Shown here: in pieces, positions 9,046 to 17,643 of the stretch
Layout of the letters: every line of letters starts with the position of its first letter
Position numbering within the stretch: position 1 is the stretch's first letter
NCBI GenBank assembly: GCA_963769905.1
Contig: CAVYNG010000002.1
Coordinates: 1,798,001-1,862,000 of the forward strand
DNA: 64,000 nt
From: Bog-756 sp963769905
GTDB lineage: Bacteria > Actinomycetota > Acidimicrobiia > Acidimicrobiales > RAAP-2
Direction: 5' to 3'
Notes under the pieces: generated by a model
Told to the model about the DNA's origin: nothing
The model's input: the letters and a program-made list of their open reading frames with translations, nothing else
The model's database searches: none
Translations under genes and position numbers: made by a program

Positions 9046-9867
9046 TCAGATGGTGAAGGCGAGGTGGGTGACCAGGCGATCGGCGAGCTCGGGGTCGCCG
9101 GTCCGGCGGACCTCGGACGCGATGCGCGCGGTGCCGTCGGCTCTGCCCCCGGTCAGGCGCAGGAAGAGGTCGGCGGGCATCTCGAGCCCGACGCTCGGCG
9201 CATCCTCGAAAGAGGGCACCACCGCGGCTCGCCCGTCGACCACCACGAAGAAGCTCGCCGCGAGCGGTCCGGAGAGGTCGATGCGCACTCGCGAACCGTC
9301 GGGCATCCCCACGCGTCGCCCCACGATATAGCCGAGCCCGGTCTCGACCTCGTCGAGGCACGAGCCGAGTCGCTCCGGTTCGAGGTCTGCGGGGGCGCTG
9401 ATCGCCGCACGGACGTCGCCTTCGTGCATCGTGCAGTCGTAGTGACGGATGCGCATGAACCGGCCGTAGGTCTCGTCCCCGCCGACCGGGGTCCACGACG
9501 GCGCGTCGAAGTCCTCCTGGGTCATGGTCTCGAGGGCTGCCATCCGCCGTGAGGTCACCGAGTGCAGCCGCGACCGCATCTCGGAAGGGAGCAGCGATCG
9601 CATCGACTCGACCCAGCGCTCGTTCACCTCGGCGACCGGGTTCCGCACGTGGTCGAGCTGGTCGAGCTCGACTTCGGGAACCTCCTCCCCGAGCAGCATC
9701 GCCTCGGTACCGACGATGTGGCTCACCGCGTCGTGGACCGTCCAACCGGGCAGCGGGCTCGGGAGGTCCCACTGTCGATCGTCCAACGACGAGCAGAGCT
9801 GCTCGAGCGCATCGAAGGCGGCGCCGAGGAGACCCACCGTCTTCTCCTTGTCGACAATGGTGGGCAC
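9046..9867 (-). CDS. Maleylpyruvate isomerase-family (DinB-fold) mycothiol-dependent enzyme
   Basis: 273 aa. The N-terminal four-helix DinB-like domain carries the metal-binding histidine in HDAVSHIVGTE and a second cluster in RHYDCTMHEGDVR, the pattern of mycothiol-dependent maleylpyruvate isomerases and transferases. The C-terminal part is an SCP2-like MDMPI-C domain. Members use mycothiol as a cofactor or conjugate it to substrates; two PIG-L deacetylases of mycothiol type in this window agree with mycothiol use. The true substrate is unknown. The start is GTG 9867; a TACGGT box lies 8 nt upstream. Confidence 0.8.
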   Translation of the reverse strand: MPTIVDKEKTVGLLGAAFDALEQLCSSLDDRQWDLPSPLPGWTVHDAVSHIVGTEAMLLGEEVPEVELDQLDHVRNPVAEVNERWVESMRSLLPSEMRSRLHSVTSRRMAALETMTQEDFDAPSWTPVGGDETYGRFMRIRHYDCTMHEGDVRAAISAPADLEPERLGSCLDEVETGLGYIVGRRVGMPDGSRVRIDLSGPLAASFFVVVDGRAAVVPSFEDAPSVGLEMPADLFLRLTGGRADGTARIASEVRRTGDPELADRLVTHLAFTI

Positions 9868-9948
9868 GGCGGCACACCGTAGTCGCCACCCGGCCGACTA
9901 CTCTCGCCGCAGGCTCTCGTCGGATGCTCGGGACCATTGGAGCGAAGC

Positions 9949-11310
9949 GTGAAGTTCGGGATCTTCTACGAGCACCAACTGCCGAGGCCCTGGGGAGAGC
10001 AAAGCGAGCTCGAACTGGTGACCGATGCGCTCGACCAGATCGAGCTCGCCGACCGGCTCGGGTTCCACTACGTCTGGGAGGTCGAGCACCACTTCCTCGA
10101 GGAATACTCCCACTCGAGTGCGCCCGAGGTGTTCCTCGCCGCCGTGAGTCAGCGGACCACACGGATACGACTCGGGCACGGCATTGTCCAGACCGCACCC
10201 GGCTACAACCATCCGGCACGGGTGGCCGAGCGGATCAGCATGCTCGACCTGGTCTCGAAGGGACGGGTCGAGTTCGGCAGCGGAGAATCCTCCTCCGAGG
10301 CGGAGCTCGGGGGCTTCCACATCGACCGGGTGCGCAAACGGGAAGCATGGCTCGAGGGGCTCGAGGTCGCGGTGCGCTGCATGACCGAGACCCCATTCGG
10401 CGGCGTCGAGGGTGAATTCGTGAGCATGCCGCCCCGCAACGTCGTCCCGAAACCGGTACAGAAGCCCCACCCGCCGCTGTGGGTGGCCTGCAGCCGGCGT
10501 GACACGATCCTGCTCGCCGCCGAGAAGGGCATCGGCGCGCTCAGTTTCGCGTTCGTCGAGCCGGAAGACGCGCGCCAGTGGGTTGGGGACTACGAACGTG
10601 TCCTGCAGGACCGCTGCGTCCCGGTAGGGCTCACCGTCAACCCACAGGTCGCGTGCGTGACGCCGATGATGTGCGCGAGGCGGGAGGAGGACGCTCTCGA
10701 CCGAGGGCTCGAGGGTGCGAACTTCTTCGGGTACTCCCTCGCCCACTTCTACGTCTTCGGCGAGCACGTGCCCGCGACCACCGATGTGTGGAAGGAGTTC
10801 CTCGAGCGGAGGGACAAGATGGGCTACTCGCCCGAGGCGGCGCTGGCCGCCGACCGGGAGGTGCTCGGGGCAAAGGCCGCGGCCGGCGACCGCACGGGGC
10901 TGCGGGGTGCGATCGGGACACCGGACCAGCTGCGCGAGTTCCTCCGGCGCTACGAGGAGGCCGGCGTCGACCAGCTGATCTTCGTCATGCAGGCCGGCAA
11001 GAACCGCCACGAGGACATCATGGAGTCGCTCGAGCTCTTCGGCTCGGAGGTCCTTCCGGAATTCCTCGATCGCGACGAGGTCGCCGCGAAGGCGAAGGCG
11101 GCGCGCCTCGAACCGATCGTGGAGCAGGCGCTCGCACGGCGCATACGAGACGAGCCGGTGATGGACCCCGGCTACACCATCCAGGCGATCCCGAAACAGA
11201 TGGTCGAGGCGGTCGACAGCCAGCCGGCCAGGGAGTGGCTCGAGTCGCTCGCCGACAAGCAGGCCGCCGGCGTGGTCGACGAGGAGTTCCAGCGGCTGAT
11301 CGACAGCTGA
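9949..11310 (+). CDS. LLM-class flavin-dependent oxidoreductase (luciferase-like monooxygenase)
   Basis: 453 aa TIM-barrel flavin monooxygenase. It begins VKFGIFYEHQLPRPW and carries RIRLGHGIV and the HPARVAERISMLDLVSKGR segment typical of the bacterial luciferase superfamily. It is longer than usual (about 330-380), with a helical tail rich in Lys/Glu/Ala after residue 370. GTG 9949 was chosen because GGAG lies 6 nt upstream; a TTG 12 bp earlier is less likely. It should oxidise a substrate with reduced FMN or F420; the acceptor is unknown. Its neighbours suggest no pathway. Confidence 0.82.
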   Translation: MKFGIFYEHQLPRPWGEQSELELVTDALDQIELADRLGFHYVWEVEHHFLEEYSHSSAPEVFLAAVSQRTTRIRLGHGIVQTAPGYNHPARVAERISMLDLVSKGRVEFGSGESSSEAELGGFHIDRVRKREAWLEGLEVAVRCMTETPFGGVEGEFVSMPPRNVVPKPVQKPHPPLWVACSRRDTILLAAEKGIGALSFAFVEPEDARQWVGDYERVLQDRCVPVGLTVNPQVACVTPMMCARREEDALDRGLEGANFFGYSLAHFYVFGEHVPATTDVWKEFLERRDKMGYSPEAALAADREVLGAKAAAGDRTGLRGAIGTPDQLREFLRRYEEAGVDQLIFVMQAGKNRHEDIMESLELFGSEVLPEFLDRDEVAAKAKAARLEPIVEQALARRIRDEPVMDPGYTIQAIPKQMVEAVDSQPAREWLESLADKQAAGVVDEEFQRLIDS

Positions 11311-11370
11311 GCGGGCATCGTGCGGATGGCTCCCGCCGGTGAGCGGCGTCGAGCCCGGCGCCGTCCGCAA

Positions 11371-11376
11371 TACGCT
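11371..11376 (+). promoter_or_regulatory. -10 element TACGCT, leaderless type
   Basis: TACGCT ends 6 nt before the GTG of the copper-chaperone-like gene; no Shine-Dalgarno is seen. Confidence 0.55.
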
Positions 11377-11382
11377 GGTCAG

Positions 11383-11700
11383 GTGAGCTCCACCTCTCCC
11401 TCGACCCCTGGCCCTCCCTCGACCCCTGGCCCCCCGGCCCCCTCCGGCGCGGCGGGGACGGCGGGGACGGCAGGGACGGCAGGGACGGCGATCGTGCGGT
11501 TCGCGGTCGGGGGCATGCACTGCGAGTCCTGCACCGCCCTCATCGAGGAGTCCCTCGGCGAGCACCCGGGCGTGGCCTCGGTGTCGGTGGACCTCGACTC
11601 GGGCGAGGCCGCGGTGCGTTTCGACCCGGTCGAGGTGGGAGAGCCGGAACTCGCGTCGGTCATCGTCGAGGCCGGCTACACCGCCGCGCCGGTCGACTAG
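11383..11700 (+). CDS. copZ: Heavy-metal-associated (HMA) domain protein, CopZ-like chaperone
   Basis: 105 aa. A low-complexity Ser/Thr/Pro then Gly-Thr-Ala tail of about 35 residues precedes one HMA domain with the metal site GMHCESC. The domain has the betaalphabetabetaalphabeta pattern and ends EAGYTAAPVD. It should bind Cu(I) in the cytoplasm and pass it to the ATPase encoded 11 bp downstream, which has its own HMA domain. The start GTG 11383 follows a TACGCT box by 6 nt. The Pro/Gly-rich N-terminal extension is unusual for CopZ, which is normally about 70 aa. Confidence 0.78.
   Translation: MSSTSPSTPGPPSTPGPPAPSGAAGTAGTAGTAGTAIVRFAVGGMHCESCTALIEESLGEHPGVASVSVDLDSGEAAVRFDPVEVGEPELASVIVEAGYTAAPVD
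11399..11493 (+). repeat. Short coding tandem repeats in the copper chaperone gene
   Basis: Two 18-bp units containing TCGACCCCTGGCC are followed by four 9-bp units (GGCGGGGAC or GGCAGGGAC) that encode repeated Gly-Thr-Ala. They lie entirely in the low-complexity N-terminus before the HMA domain. Confidence 0.8.
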
Positions 11701-11711
11701 GACTCGGCTCC

Positions 11712-14385
11712 GTGGTCACCGCCCCCGAACAGGCACCGCCGGCGGGCGCCGACGAGCAGCACCGGCTCGAGACTGCGGAGCTCGAGATCGGCGGGATGCA
11801 CTGCAGCGCGTGTGCCACCCGCGTGCAGCGGTCGCTCAACCGGCTGCCCGCGGTGGCGAGCGCCTCGGTCAACCTTGCCACGACCCGCGCGTTCGTCTCC
11901 TACGACTCGGCCGAACTGACTCCGGAGGCCCTCTGCCACGCCGTCGAGGAAACCGGGTACTCGGCGTCGCCGGTGCGGGCATCGGCGCCACGGCGCGAAA
12001 CCGAGCGCGAGGTGCGCTGGGGTCTCCGGGCCGGCGTCTCGTGGCCGCTCGCTATCGCCGCGCTGGTGGTCGCCATCTCTGCACCCGAGTCGCCTGCCAC
12101 CGCATGGATCGTTCTCGCGTTGGCCGTCGCGGTCGAGGTGATCGGAGGCGGGCCTTTCATCGTGAACGCGGTCCGGCTGCTCCGTCACCGCGCGACGAGC
12201 ATGGACACGCTCATCGCGCTCGGTACCCTCGCGGCGCTTGCGGTGAGCGCGGTCGAGGCGATCGCGCTCGGCGGGCGCCACGTCCACCTCGGGGGCGGCG
12301 GGGAGGTCGCGGCCCGCCTGCACGGCGTGATGGCACCGCTCATCGTCGCGGTCCTCGCCCAGGGCCGTGCGATCGAGGCACGCGCCCGCCGCAAGGCCGC
12401 CCGGGCGATGCACTCGCTCCTGGCGCTGCGGCCACCGGCGGCTCGGGTGGTGTCCGAGGAGGACGACGAGGGCGAACTGGTCGCACCGGAGAGCGTCCCG
12501 GTCGGCGCCCTGGTGCGGGTGCGACCCGGCGAGGCGATCCCGCTCGACGGCTCGGTGGTGTCGGGGTGGTCGTCGGTCGACGAGTCGATGCTCACCGGGG
12601 AGCCCTTGCCGGTCGACCGCGGACCCGGCAGCGAGGTGACCGGGGGCACCCGCAACGGAAGCGGCGTGCTCACCGTACGAGTCGGGTCGGTCGCGTCCGA
12701 GTCGGTCCTCGCGCGGCTCCAGCAGCTCGTCGACGACGCGCAGCGCGACAAGCCCCCACTGCAGCGACTGGCCGACCGGATCTCTTCGATCTTCGTACCT
12801 GCGGTCCTCGCGGGCGCGGCTCTCACCTTCCTGATCTGGGCGCTGGCGATCGGCGATCCGGGCAAGGCGGTGCTCGCCGCCCTCGCGGTGCTGTTGGTGG
12901 CGTGCCCCTGTGCGATGGGTCTCGCCGCTCCGGTCGCGATCATGGTCGGCTCCGGGCGCGCAGCGGCCCTCGGGATCTTCGTCCGGGGCGGCGAAGTCCT
13001 CGAGCGCCTGGCGAAGGTGGACCGGGTGGCCTTCGACAAGACCGGGACCCTGACCGAGCACAGGGCGGAGGTGGCCGCAGTCATCGCGGTGCCGGGCGCC
13101 ACCGCGCCCGAGGTCCTCTCTCGCGGCGGCGGTCGAGGCCGACAGTGACCATCCGATCGCCCTCGCGATCATCAAGGCGACCCCTCCGGGCGGCCGGGTT
13201 GCGAACGACGTCCGCTCGGTCGCGGGTTCAGGGGTGGTGGGGACACTCGACGGCCACTGCGTCGAGGTCGGGCGAGCCGATCCGGCCGCGGTCCCCGCGA
13301 CGATCGCCGGCGAGGTCGGCGGACGGGAAGCGCGGGGGGAGACGGTCGTGGCGGTCCGGGTCGACGATCAGGTGGTCGGGGCGGTGTCGGTGACGACGCC
13401 CCTCCGCCCCGAGGCCGCGCCGGCGGTCGCCCGGCTCCATTCGATGGGGCTGCAGCCGGTGGTCCTGAGCGGCGACACCGAGCCCGCGGTGCGTGCGATC
13501 GCCTCCGAGGTCGGGATCGGATCGGCGTACGGAGGCCTGAGCCCCGACGGCAAGGTTGCCGCGCTCGCGTCCCTCCGGGAGGGATCGGCCTCGGTGCTCA
13601 TGGTCGGTGACGGGATCAACGACGCGCCGGCACTCGCGGCGGCCGACGTGGGCTGCGCGATCGGCAGCGGCTCGGACGCCGCGCTCGCCACGAGCGACGC
13701 CGCACTGCTCGGGAACGACCTCTACGGGGTCCCCGCGGCGATCGCCGTCGCCGGATCGACCTACGCGATCATCGTGCAGAACTTCGGTTGGGCGATGGGC
13801 TACAACGTCGCCGCGCTCCCGCTCGCGGCGACCGGGCTCCTCGATCCCCTGGTGGCCGCGGTCGCCATGGGGCTCTCGAGCGTGCTGGTCGTCTTCAACA
13901 GTCTGCGACTGATCCGCCTCGGCCGGGGCGGCATCGAGCACGTACGACCTCCACGGGTGCTCCGCGGGGCGAGGGGCATCGTGGTCTCGGTGCTGCTGCC
14001 GATCGTGCTCTTCGCGGGACTCGTCTCGGTGAGCCAGGTGATCTCGCCCGCGCGGGGCCAGTCGCTGTTGCCGACGCTGCCCTCGCTGGAGATCCGGAAT
14101 CTGCCCGCCGGTGGTTCCGTCGAGTCCTACATCGATCCCGGCGGGGTCGGCGTCAACCAGCTGCACCTCATCTTCTCCGGCACCCCGCGACAGGTCGCCT
14201 CGGTCGATCCGATCGTGACCTCCACCGTCGACGGCGGCCCGCCCCAGCGACTCCGCCAGATCCGGGTGAGCGTCGGGCACTTCAGCGAGATCGTCGTCTT
14301 GACCACCGGGACATGGCGGTTCCGGGTGACGACACCGTTCGGTCGGACTGCGGTCGCGTTCACCCTCGAAGAACGCGTCCACTGA
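11712..14385 (+). pseudogene. copA: Copper-translocating P-type ATPase interrupted by a frameshift at a CT run
   Basis: Two reading frames together encode a P1B-1 copper exporter (about 891 aa if repaired). Frame one has an HMA domain (Cys31, Cys34), membrane helices, TGEP, the transmembrane CPC (398-400) and DKTGTLT with phosphorylated Asp442, and stops at 13148. The match continues one frame over from about 13120 (LAAAVEADSDHPIALAI), then GDGIND and the copper-type helix motifs YN and MGLSS, to 14385. The break lies in CCTCTCTCGC; one additional CT would restore EVLSLAAAVE exactly. It may be a real mutation, a sequencing error, or less likely recoding. About 130 residues with one extra hydrophobic helix follow the last canonical helix, which is unusual. 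Confidence 0.8.
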
Positions 14386-14418
14386 CACGTCCGGCACCGC
14401 CGGCACGACGACTCGGCG

Positions 14419-14952
14419 TCAGTCGCCCTCCCAGCAGCCGAGGATGACGTCGGCCACGGTCACCGCCACGTAGGTCGAGCTGGTCGGTGGCACCCCGAAT
14501 TGCGAAGGCAGGCCTGTGGGATCGACGAGCAGGACCTTCCAGTCTTTCCGCACCACGACCGAACCGTCGGTGGTCTGGTAGGCGCCCTGCCCCAATCCCT
14601 CGAGGTTGCGGGTCTTGCCGGTCTGCGCGGCGAACGACCCGAAGTAGGAAAGGGTTTCCGTCCAGCTCGAGAGCTCCTTGATGGAGAGCTTCATCGCGCC
14701 CGTGGGGTACTGATAGGTGCAGGCGTAGAGATGGTCGACCCAGGTCGGATCCGAGACCGCGGCCGTCTCGCCGAGGGCCGAGGCGATCTGCTGACGTGCC
14801 TCGCGTTCACACGGCTGCTTGGCGATGGGCGAGGGCGTTGCCCCGGCCGGCAGCGGTGGTGTGGTCGTCGAGGGGCCCGATGCAGAGCTGCCCCCACCAC
14901 AACCTGCGCAGAGCACGACGGCGAGCGCGAACGCGACAAGGGCACGGCGCAC
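14419..14952 (-). CDS. Putative secreted lipoprotein
   Basis: 177 aa. An N-terminal lipoprotein-type signal peptide ends VLCAGC, with Cys18 as the probable lipidated residue (the -3 position is Cys, so the lipobox is imperfect). A Ser/Thr/Pro-rich linker follows, then a compact domain with CEREARQQIASALGE and two more cysteines (YACTYQY, LGCWEGD). This layout resembles many small actinobacterial lipoproteins of unknown role, some DUF3558-like. The start GTG 14952 is preceded by TACTCT at 6 nt. It is convergent with the copper ATPase gene and divergent from the nitroreductase. Confidence 0.7.
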   Translation of the reverse strand: MRRALVAFALAVVLCAGCGGGSSASGPSTTTPPLPAGATPSPIAKQPCEREARQQIASALGETAAVSDPTWVDHLYACTYQYPTGAMKLSIKELSSWTETLSYFGSFAAQTGKTRNLEGLGQGAYQTTDGSVVVRKDWKVLLVDPTGLPSQFGVPPTSSTYVAVTVADVILGCWEGD

Positions 14953-14958
14953 CGGCCG

Positions 14959-14964
14959 AGAGTA
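14959..14964 (-). promoter_or_regulatory. -10 element TACTCT, leaderless type
   Basis: Reading the minus strand, TACTCT is followed after 6 nt by the GTG of the lipoprotein gene. Confidence 0.55.
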
Positions 14965-15064
14965 CCAGCGCCGGAGTGAACGCCCAGGTCAGCGACGCAA
15001 GACTCGCGGTACGGTGACCGGGGGTCCGGACGGTACCGGTGCCGGCGATCGATCGGAGGGTTCG

Positions 15065-15724
15065 ATGGAGCTCGAAGAGGCGCTCTACACGACACGAGCC
15101 ATGCGGCGGGTACGTCCCGACCCGGTCCCGCTCGAGGTCCAAGCGAAGATGATGGACGCCGCGATCCGTGCTCCGTCCGGGGGGAACAGCCAGAACTGGC
15201 GCTTCCTCCTCGTCGACGACAAGGAGGTCATCTCGCGCCTCGGTCCCCTCTACCGGGAGTCGTTCGGCGAGCTCCGGACCACCGTCTACCGGGAACGGCT
15301 CGCGGCGATGCGGGAATCCCCCGACACCCCCGAGCACGTCCAGATGGCGAAGGTCCAGAAATCCGCGCAGTGGTTGGCCGATCACTTCGAGGAGGTGCCG
15401 CTGTTCCTCTTCGCCTTCGTGCAGGGGGACCCGACCGGCGGCTCGATCTACCCGGCCGTCTGGAGCGCGCAGCTCGCCGCGCGGGCGCACGGGGTCGGCA
15501 GCTCGCTGACCGTGGTGCTCGGCTTCTTCCGTCCCACCGAGTCGTTCGAGGTCCTCGGGGTCCCGCCCGACGAGGGCTGGATCATGGCGTGCTGCGTGAG
15601 CTTCGGCTACCCGACCGGACGTTGGGCGGTCGCACCGCGACGACCGGTGCAGGAGGTCGCGTTCCGCGACCATTGGGGTTCGCCGGTGGGGTTCACGGTC
15701 GACCGCCCGCTCTGGCCCGCGTGA
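15065..15724 (+). CDS. Nitroreductase-family flavoprotein
   Basis: 219 aa. The N-terminal TTRAMRRVRPDPVP and the FMN-phosphate-binding RAPSGGNSQNWRFLLV are classic nitroreductase motifs; the C-terminus has GVPPDEGWIMACCVSFGYP. Such enzymes are FMN-dependent NAD(P)H oxidoreductases of nitro compounds, quinones or related substrates. ATG 15065 was chosen because GGAGGG lies 4 nt upstream and the fold starts there; the reading frame extends further upstream without homology. It is a single gene, divergent from the lipoprotein. Confidence 0.85.
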   Translation: MELEEALYTTRAMRRVRPDPVPLEVQAKMMDAAIRAPSGGNSQNWRFLLVDDKEVISRLGPLYRESFGELRTTVYRERLAAMRESPDTPEHVQMAKVQKSAQWLADHFEEVPLFLFAFVQGDPTGGSIYPAVWSAQLAARAHGVGSSLTVVLGFFRPTESFEVLGVPPDEGWIMACCVSFGYPTGRWAVAPRRPVQEVAFRDHWGSPVGFTVDRPLWPA

Positions 15725-15856
15725 CGAAGCGGTCGCCCACCGCGCCCGGGCAACTCGACGGATCAGGAGGCGAGATCGGACGCCTGGGCCACCGGCTTGG
15801 TGAGCAGTCGGACGGCAAATGCCCGACGGCCGAGGTGGGACGGCCAGGGAGACTGT

Positions 15857-15862
15857 TACCAT
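15857..15862 (+). promoter_or_regulatory. -10 element TACCAT for tRNA-Gly
   Basis: TACCAT is 13 nt before the first base of the tRNA. It is the only good -10-like hexamer in the 150-bp gap after the nitroreductase gene, which otherwise shows nothing recognisable. Confidence 0.45.
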
Positions 15863-15875
15863 TTCGGACCGCCGT

Positions 15876-15949
15876 GCGGCTGTAGCTCAATGGTAGAGCC
15901 TCTGCCTTCCAAGCAGATTACGAGGGTTCGATTCCCTTCAGCCGCTCCA
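15876..15949 (+). tRNA. tRNA-Gly (anticodon TCC)
   Basis: 74 nt including an encoded CCA. The acceptor stem GCGGCTG pairs with CAGCCGC; the D arm is GTAGCTCAATGGTAGAGC; the anticodon stem TCTGC/GCAGA encloses loop CTTCCAA, giving anticodon TCC for GGA codons; the T arm is GAGGGTTCGATTCCCTT. All cloverleaf elements are intact. Confidence 0.97.
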
Positions 15950-16008
15950 TGTGGTGTCGCGGGACGCGGTCGGCGCCGTCGTCGGGACGCTCGACCTGTC
16001 GAGGTTCG

Positions 16009-17643
16009 ATGGGGGCACTCGCCGCGGTCGCGATACTGGTGTCTACGTTCGGGGCGGCGGTCGCCTCTCCGCCCACCGGGGCGCTCGCCACGGGAACCAC
16101 CGCGGCTCCAACGACGACGCCTGCTCCCGGGGGATCTCCGTCGTGGACCGTCTACCACGGCGACCCCGCCGGCACCGGCGCGGTGACCTCGCTCACGGCA
16201 GTGGACACAGGGCACCGCGCGTGGACGTCGCCGGTCCTCGACGGCCAGCTCTACGGGCAGCCACTCGTCGCATCGGGGTTGGTGTTCGTCGCGACCGAAG
16301 CCGACACGGTCTACGCGCTCTCCGCCACCGGCGGAGCGGTGGTCTGGTCGACCAAGGTGGGCGCACCGGTCCCCTCCGGATCGCTTCCCTGCGGGGACAT
16401 CGCGCCCACCGTCGGGATCACCGGCACGCCGGTGATCGACACGGCGCGCGGTGAGCTGTTCGTGGTGGCGGACGAACTGAGCGGTGGCCGGCCGGCCCAC
16501 GTCATGGTCGGGCTCAACACGGCGACCGGGGCGGTCGAGCTGACCGACGACGTCGACCCGCCGGGATGGGACCCCCGAGCGCTGCTCCAGCGCACGGGGC
16601 TCACCCTCGACGAGGGGCGGGTGGTCTTCGGCTACGGCGGCAACTACGGCGACTGCTCGACCTACCGCGGCTGGGTGGTGTCGGTCGGGGAAGGAGGCGG
16701 CGCGCCGGTCGACTTCGCGGTCGACGGAGGGCCGGGTCAGCGACAGGGTGCGGTCTGGATGGGCGGCGCCGCGCCGGCGGTCGACGGCCACGGCGACGTC
16801 TGGGTGAGCTCGGGCAACGGCTCGGTCACGTCCTCCAGCCGGCCCTATGACAACAGTGACGCCGTCCTCGAGCTCTCGCCGGCCCTTCAGCTCCTCCAGT
16901 TCTTCGCACCCACCACCTGGGCCTCGGACAACGCGAAGGACCACGATCTCTCGATGGAACCGGTCCTCCTCGGGGACGGACAGGTGGTGATCGCGGGCAA
17001 GTCGCGCGCCGTCTACCTGCTCGACGGAGCGCACCTCGGTGGCATCGGGGGCCAACAGGCCGAACTCGGCGCGGCGTGCGGAGACGACATCGACGGTGGG
17101 AGCGCACAGCTCGGCACGACGGTCTTCCTTCCGTGTCTGAGCGGGATCACCGCGGTCGACGTCGGTGGGGCGGCACCGGCGCTCCGCCTCGCATGGTCCT
17201 CGTCCGCAGGCGGCGGACCCCCGATCGTCGCGGCGGGGCTCGTCTGGAGCGTCGCACAGGACGGCACCCTCTCGGGCCTCGACCCGGCGACCGGCACCGT
17301 GCGCCAGCGGGCCCCGGTCGGAGCACCGACCAACCACTTCCCGACCCCGGGGCTCGGGGCGGGCCTCCTCCTCGCCACCTCCGCGAGCCAGGTCGTCGCC
17401 TTCCGTACGACCGCGGCCGGCGCCGCGGCAGCGCCCACCACCACGACCTCGTCGACCGCGCCGCACGTGGCCGCGGCGCCACCCCGACATCCGGGCACTC
17501 CCGCTGCCGGGTTCCCGGCGGCCGCCGCGGCGGCCATCGTCGCCGGGGTGCTGGCTCTCACCGCAGGTTCCGTCTGGGCTCTCCGACGGCGTAGGCGGCA
17601 TGCCGCCAGAGCCGACTCCCTCCCCCTCCGGCCGTCGTGGTGA
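16009..17643 (+). CDS. Exported PQQ-like beta-propeller protein with C-terminal membrane anchor
   Basis: 544 aa. A signal peptide (MGALAAVAILVSTFGAAVAS) precedes a propeller with WTVYHGDPAGTG and repeated blades such as TVYALSATGGAVVWSTKVG, as in quinoprotein dehydrogenases and BamB-like scaffolds. A Thr/Ala-rich linker then leads to one membrane helix (AAAAAAIVAGVLALTAG) and an Arg-rich cytoplasmic tail. The PQQ-binding catalytic residues cannot be confirmed, so a structural or binding role is as likely as an enzymatic one. ATG 16009 follows GAGG by 4 nt; an earlier in-frame ATG overlaps the tRNA's last base and would spoil the signal peptide. It overlaps the next gene by 7 bp. Confidence 0.72.
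   Translation: MGALAAVAILVSTFGAAVASPPTGALATGTTAAPTTTPAPGGSPSWTVYHGDPAGTGAVTSLTAVDTGHRAWTSPVLDGQLYGQPLVASGLVFVATEADTVYALSATGGAVVWSTKVGAPVPSGSLPCGDIAPTVGITGTPVIDTARGELFVVADELSGGRPAHVMVGLNTATGAVELTDDVDPPGWDPRALLQRTGLTLDEGRVVFGYGGNYGDCSTYRGWVVSVGEGGGAPVDFAVDGGPGQRQGAVWMGGAAPAVDGHGDVWVSSGNGSVTSSSRPYDNSDAVLELSPALQLLQFFAPTTWASDNAKDHDLSMEPVLLGDGQVVIAGKSRAVYLLDGAHLGGIGGQQAELGAACGDDIDGGSAQLGTTVFLPCLSGITAVDVGGAAPALRLAWSSSAGGGPPIVAAGLVWSVAQDGTLSGLDPATGTVRQRAPVGAPTNHFPTPGLGAGLLLATSASQVVAFRTTAAGAAAAPTTTTSSTAPHVAAAPPRHPGTPAAGFPAAAAAAIVAGVLALTAGSVWALRRRRRHAARADSLPLRPSW

Noticed and set aside
13100..13150. Programmed frameshift in copA as in E. coli
   Set aside because: That event is a -1 shift at an A-rich slippery site after the first metal-binding domain; here the shift is in a CT run after the phosphorylation site and no stimulatory structure is evident.
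15949..16008. ATG at the last base of the tRNA as start of the propeller protein
   Set aside because: It would put 20 polar residues ahead of a good signal peptide; ATG 16009 has a Shine-Dalgarno.
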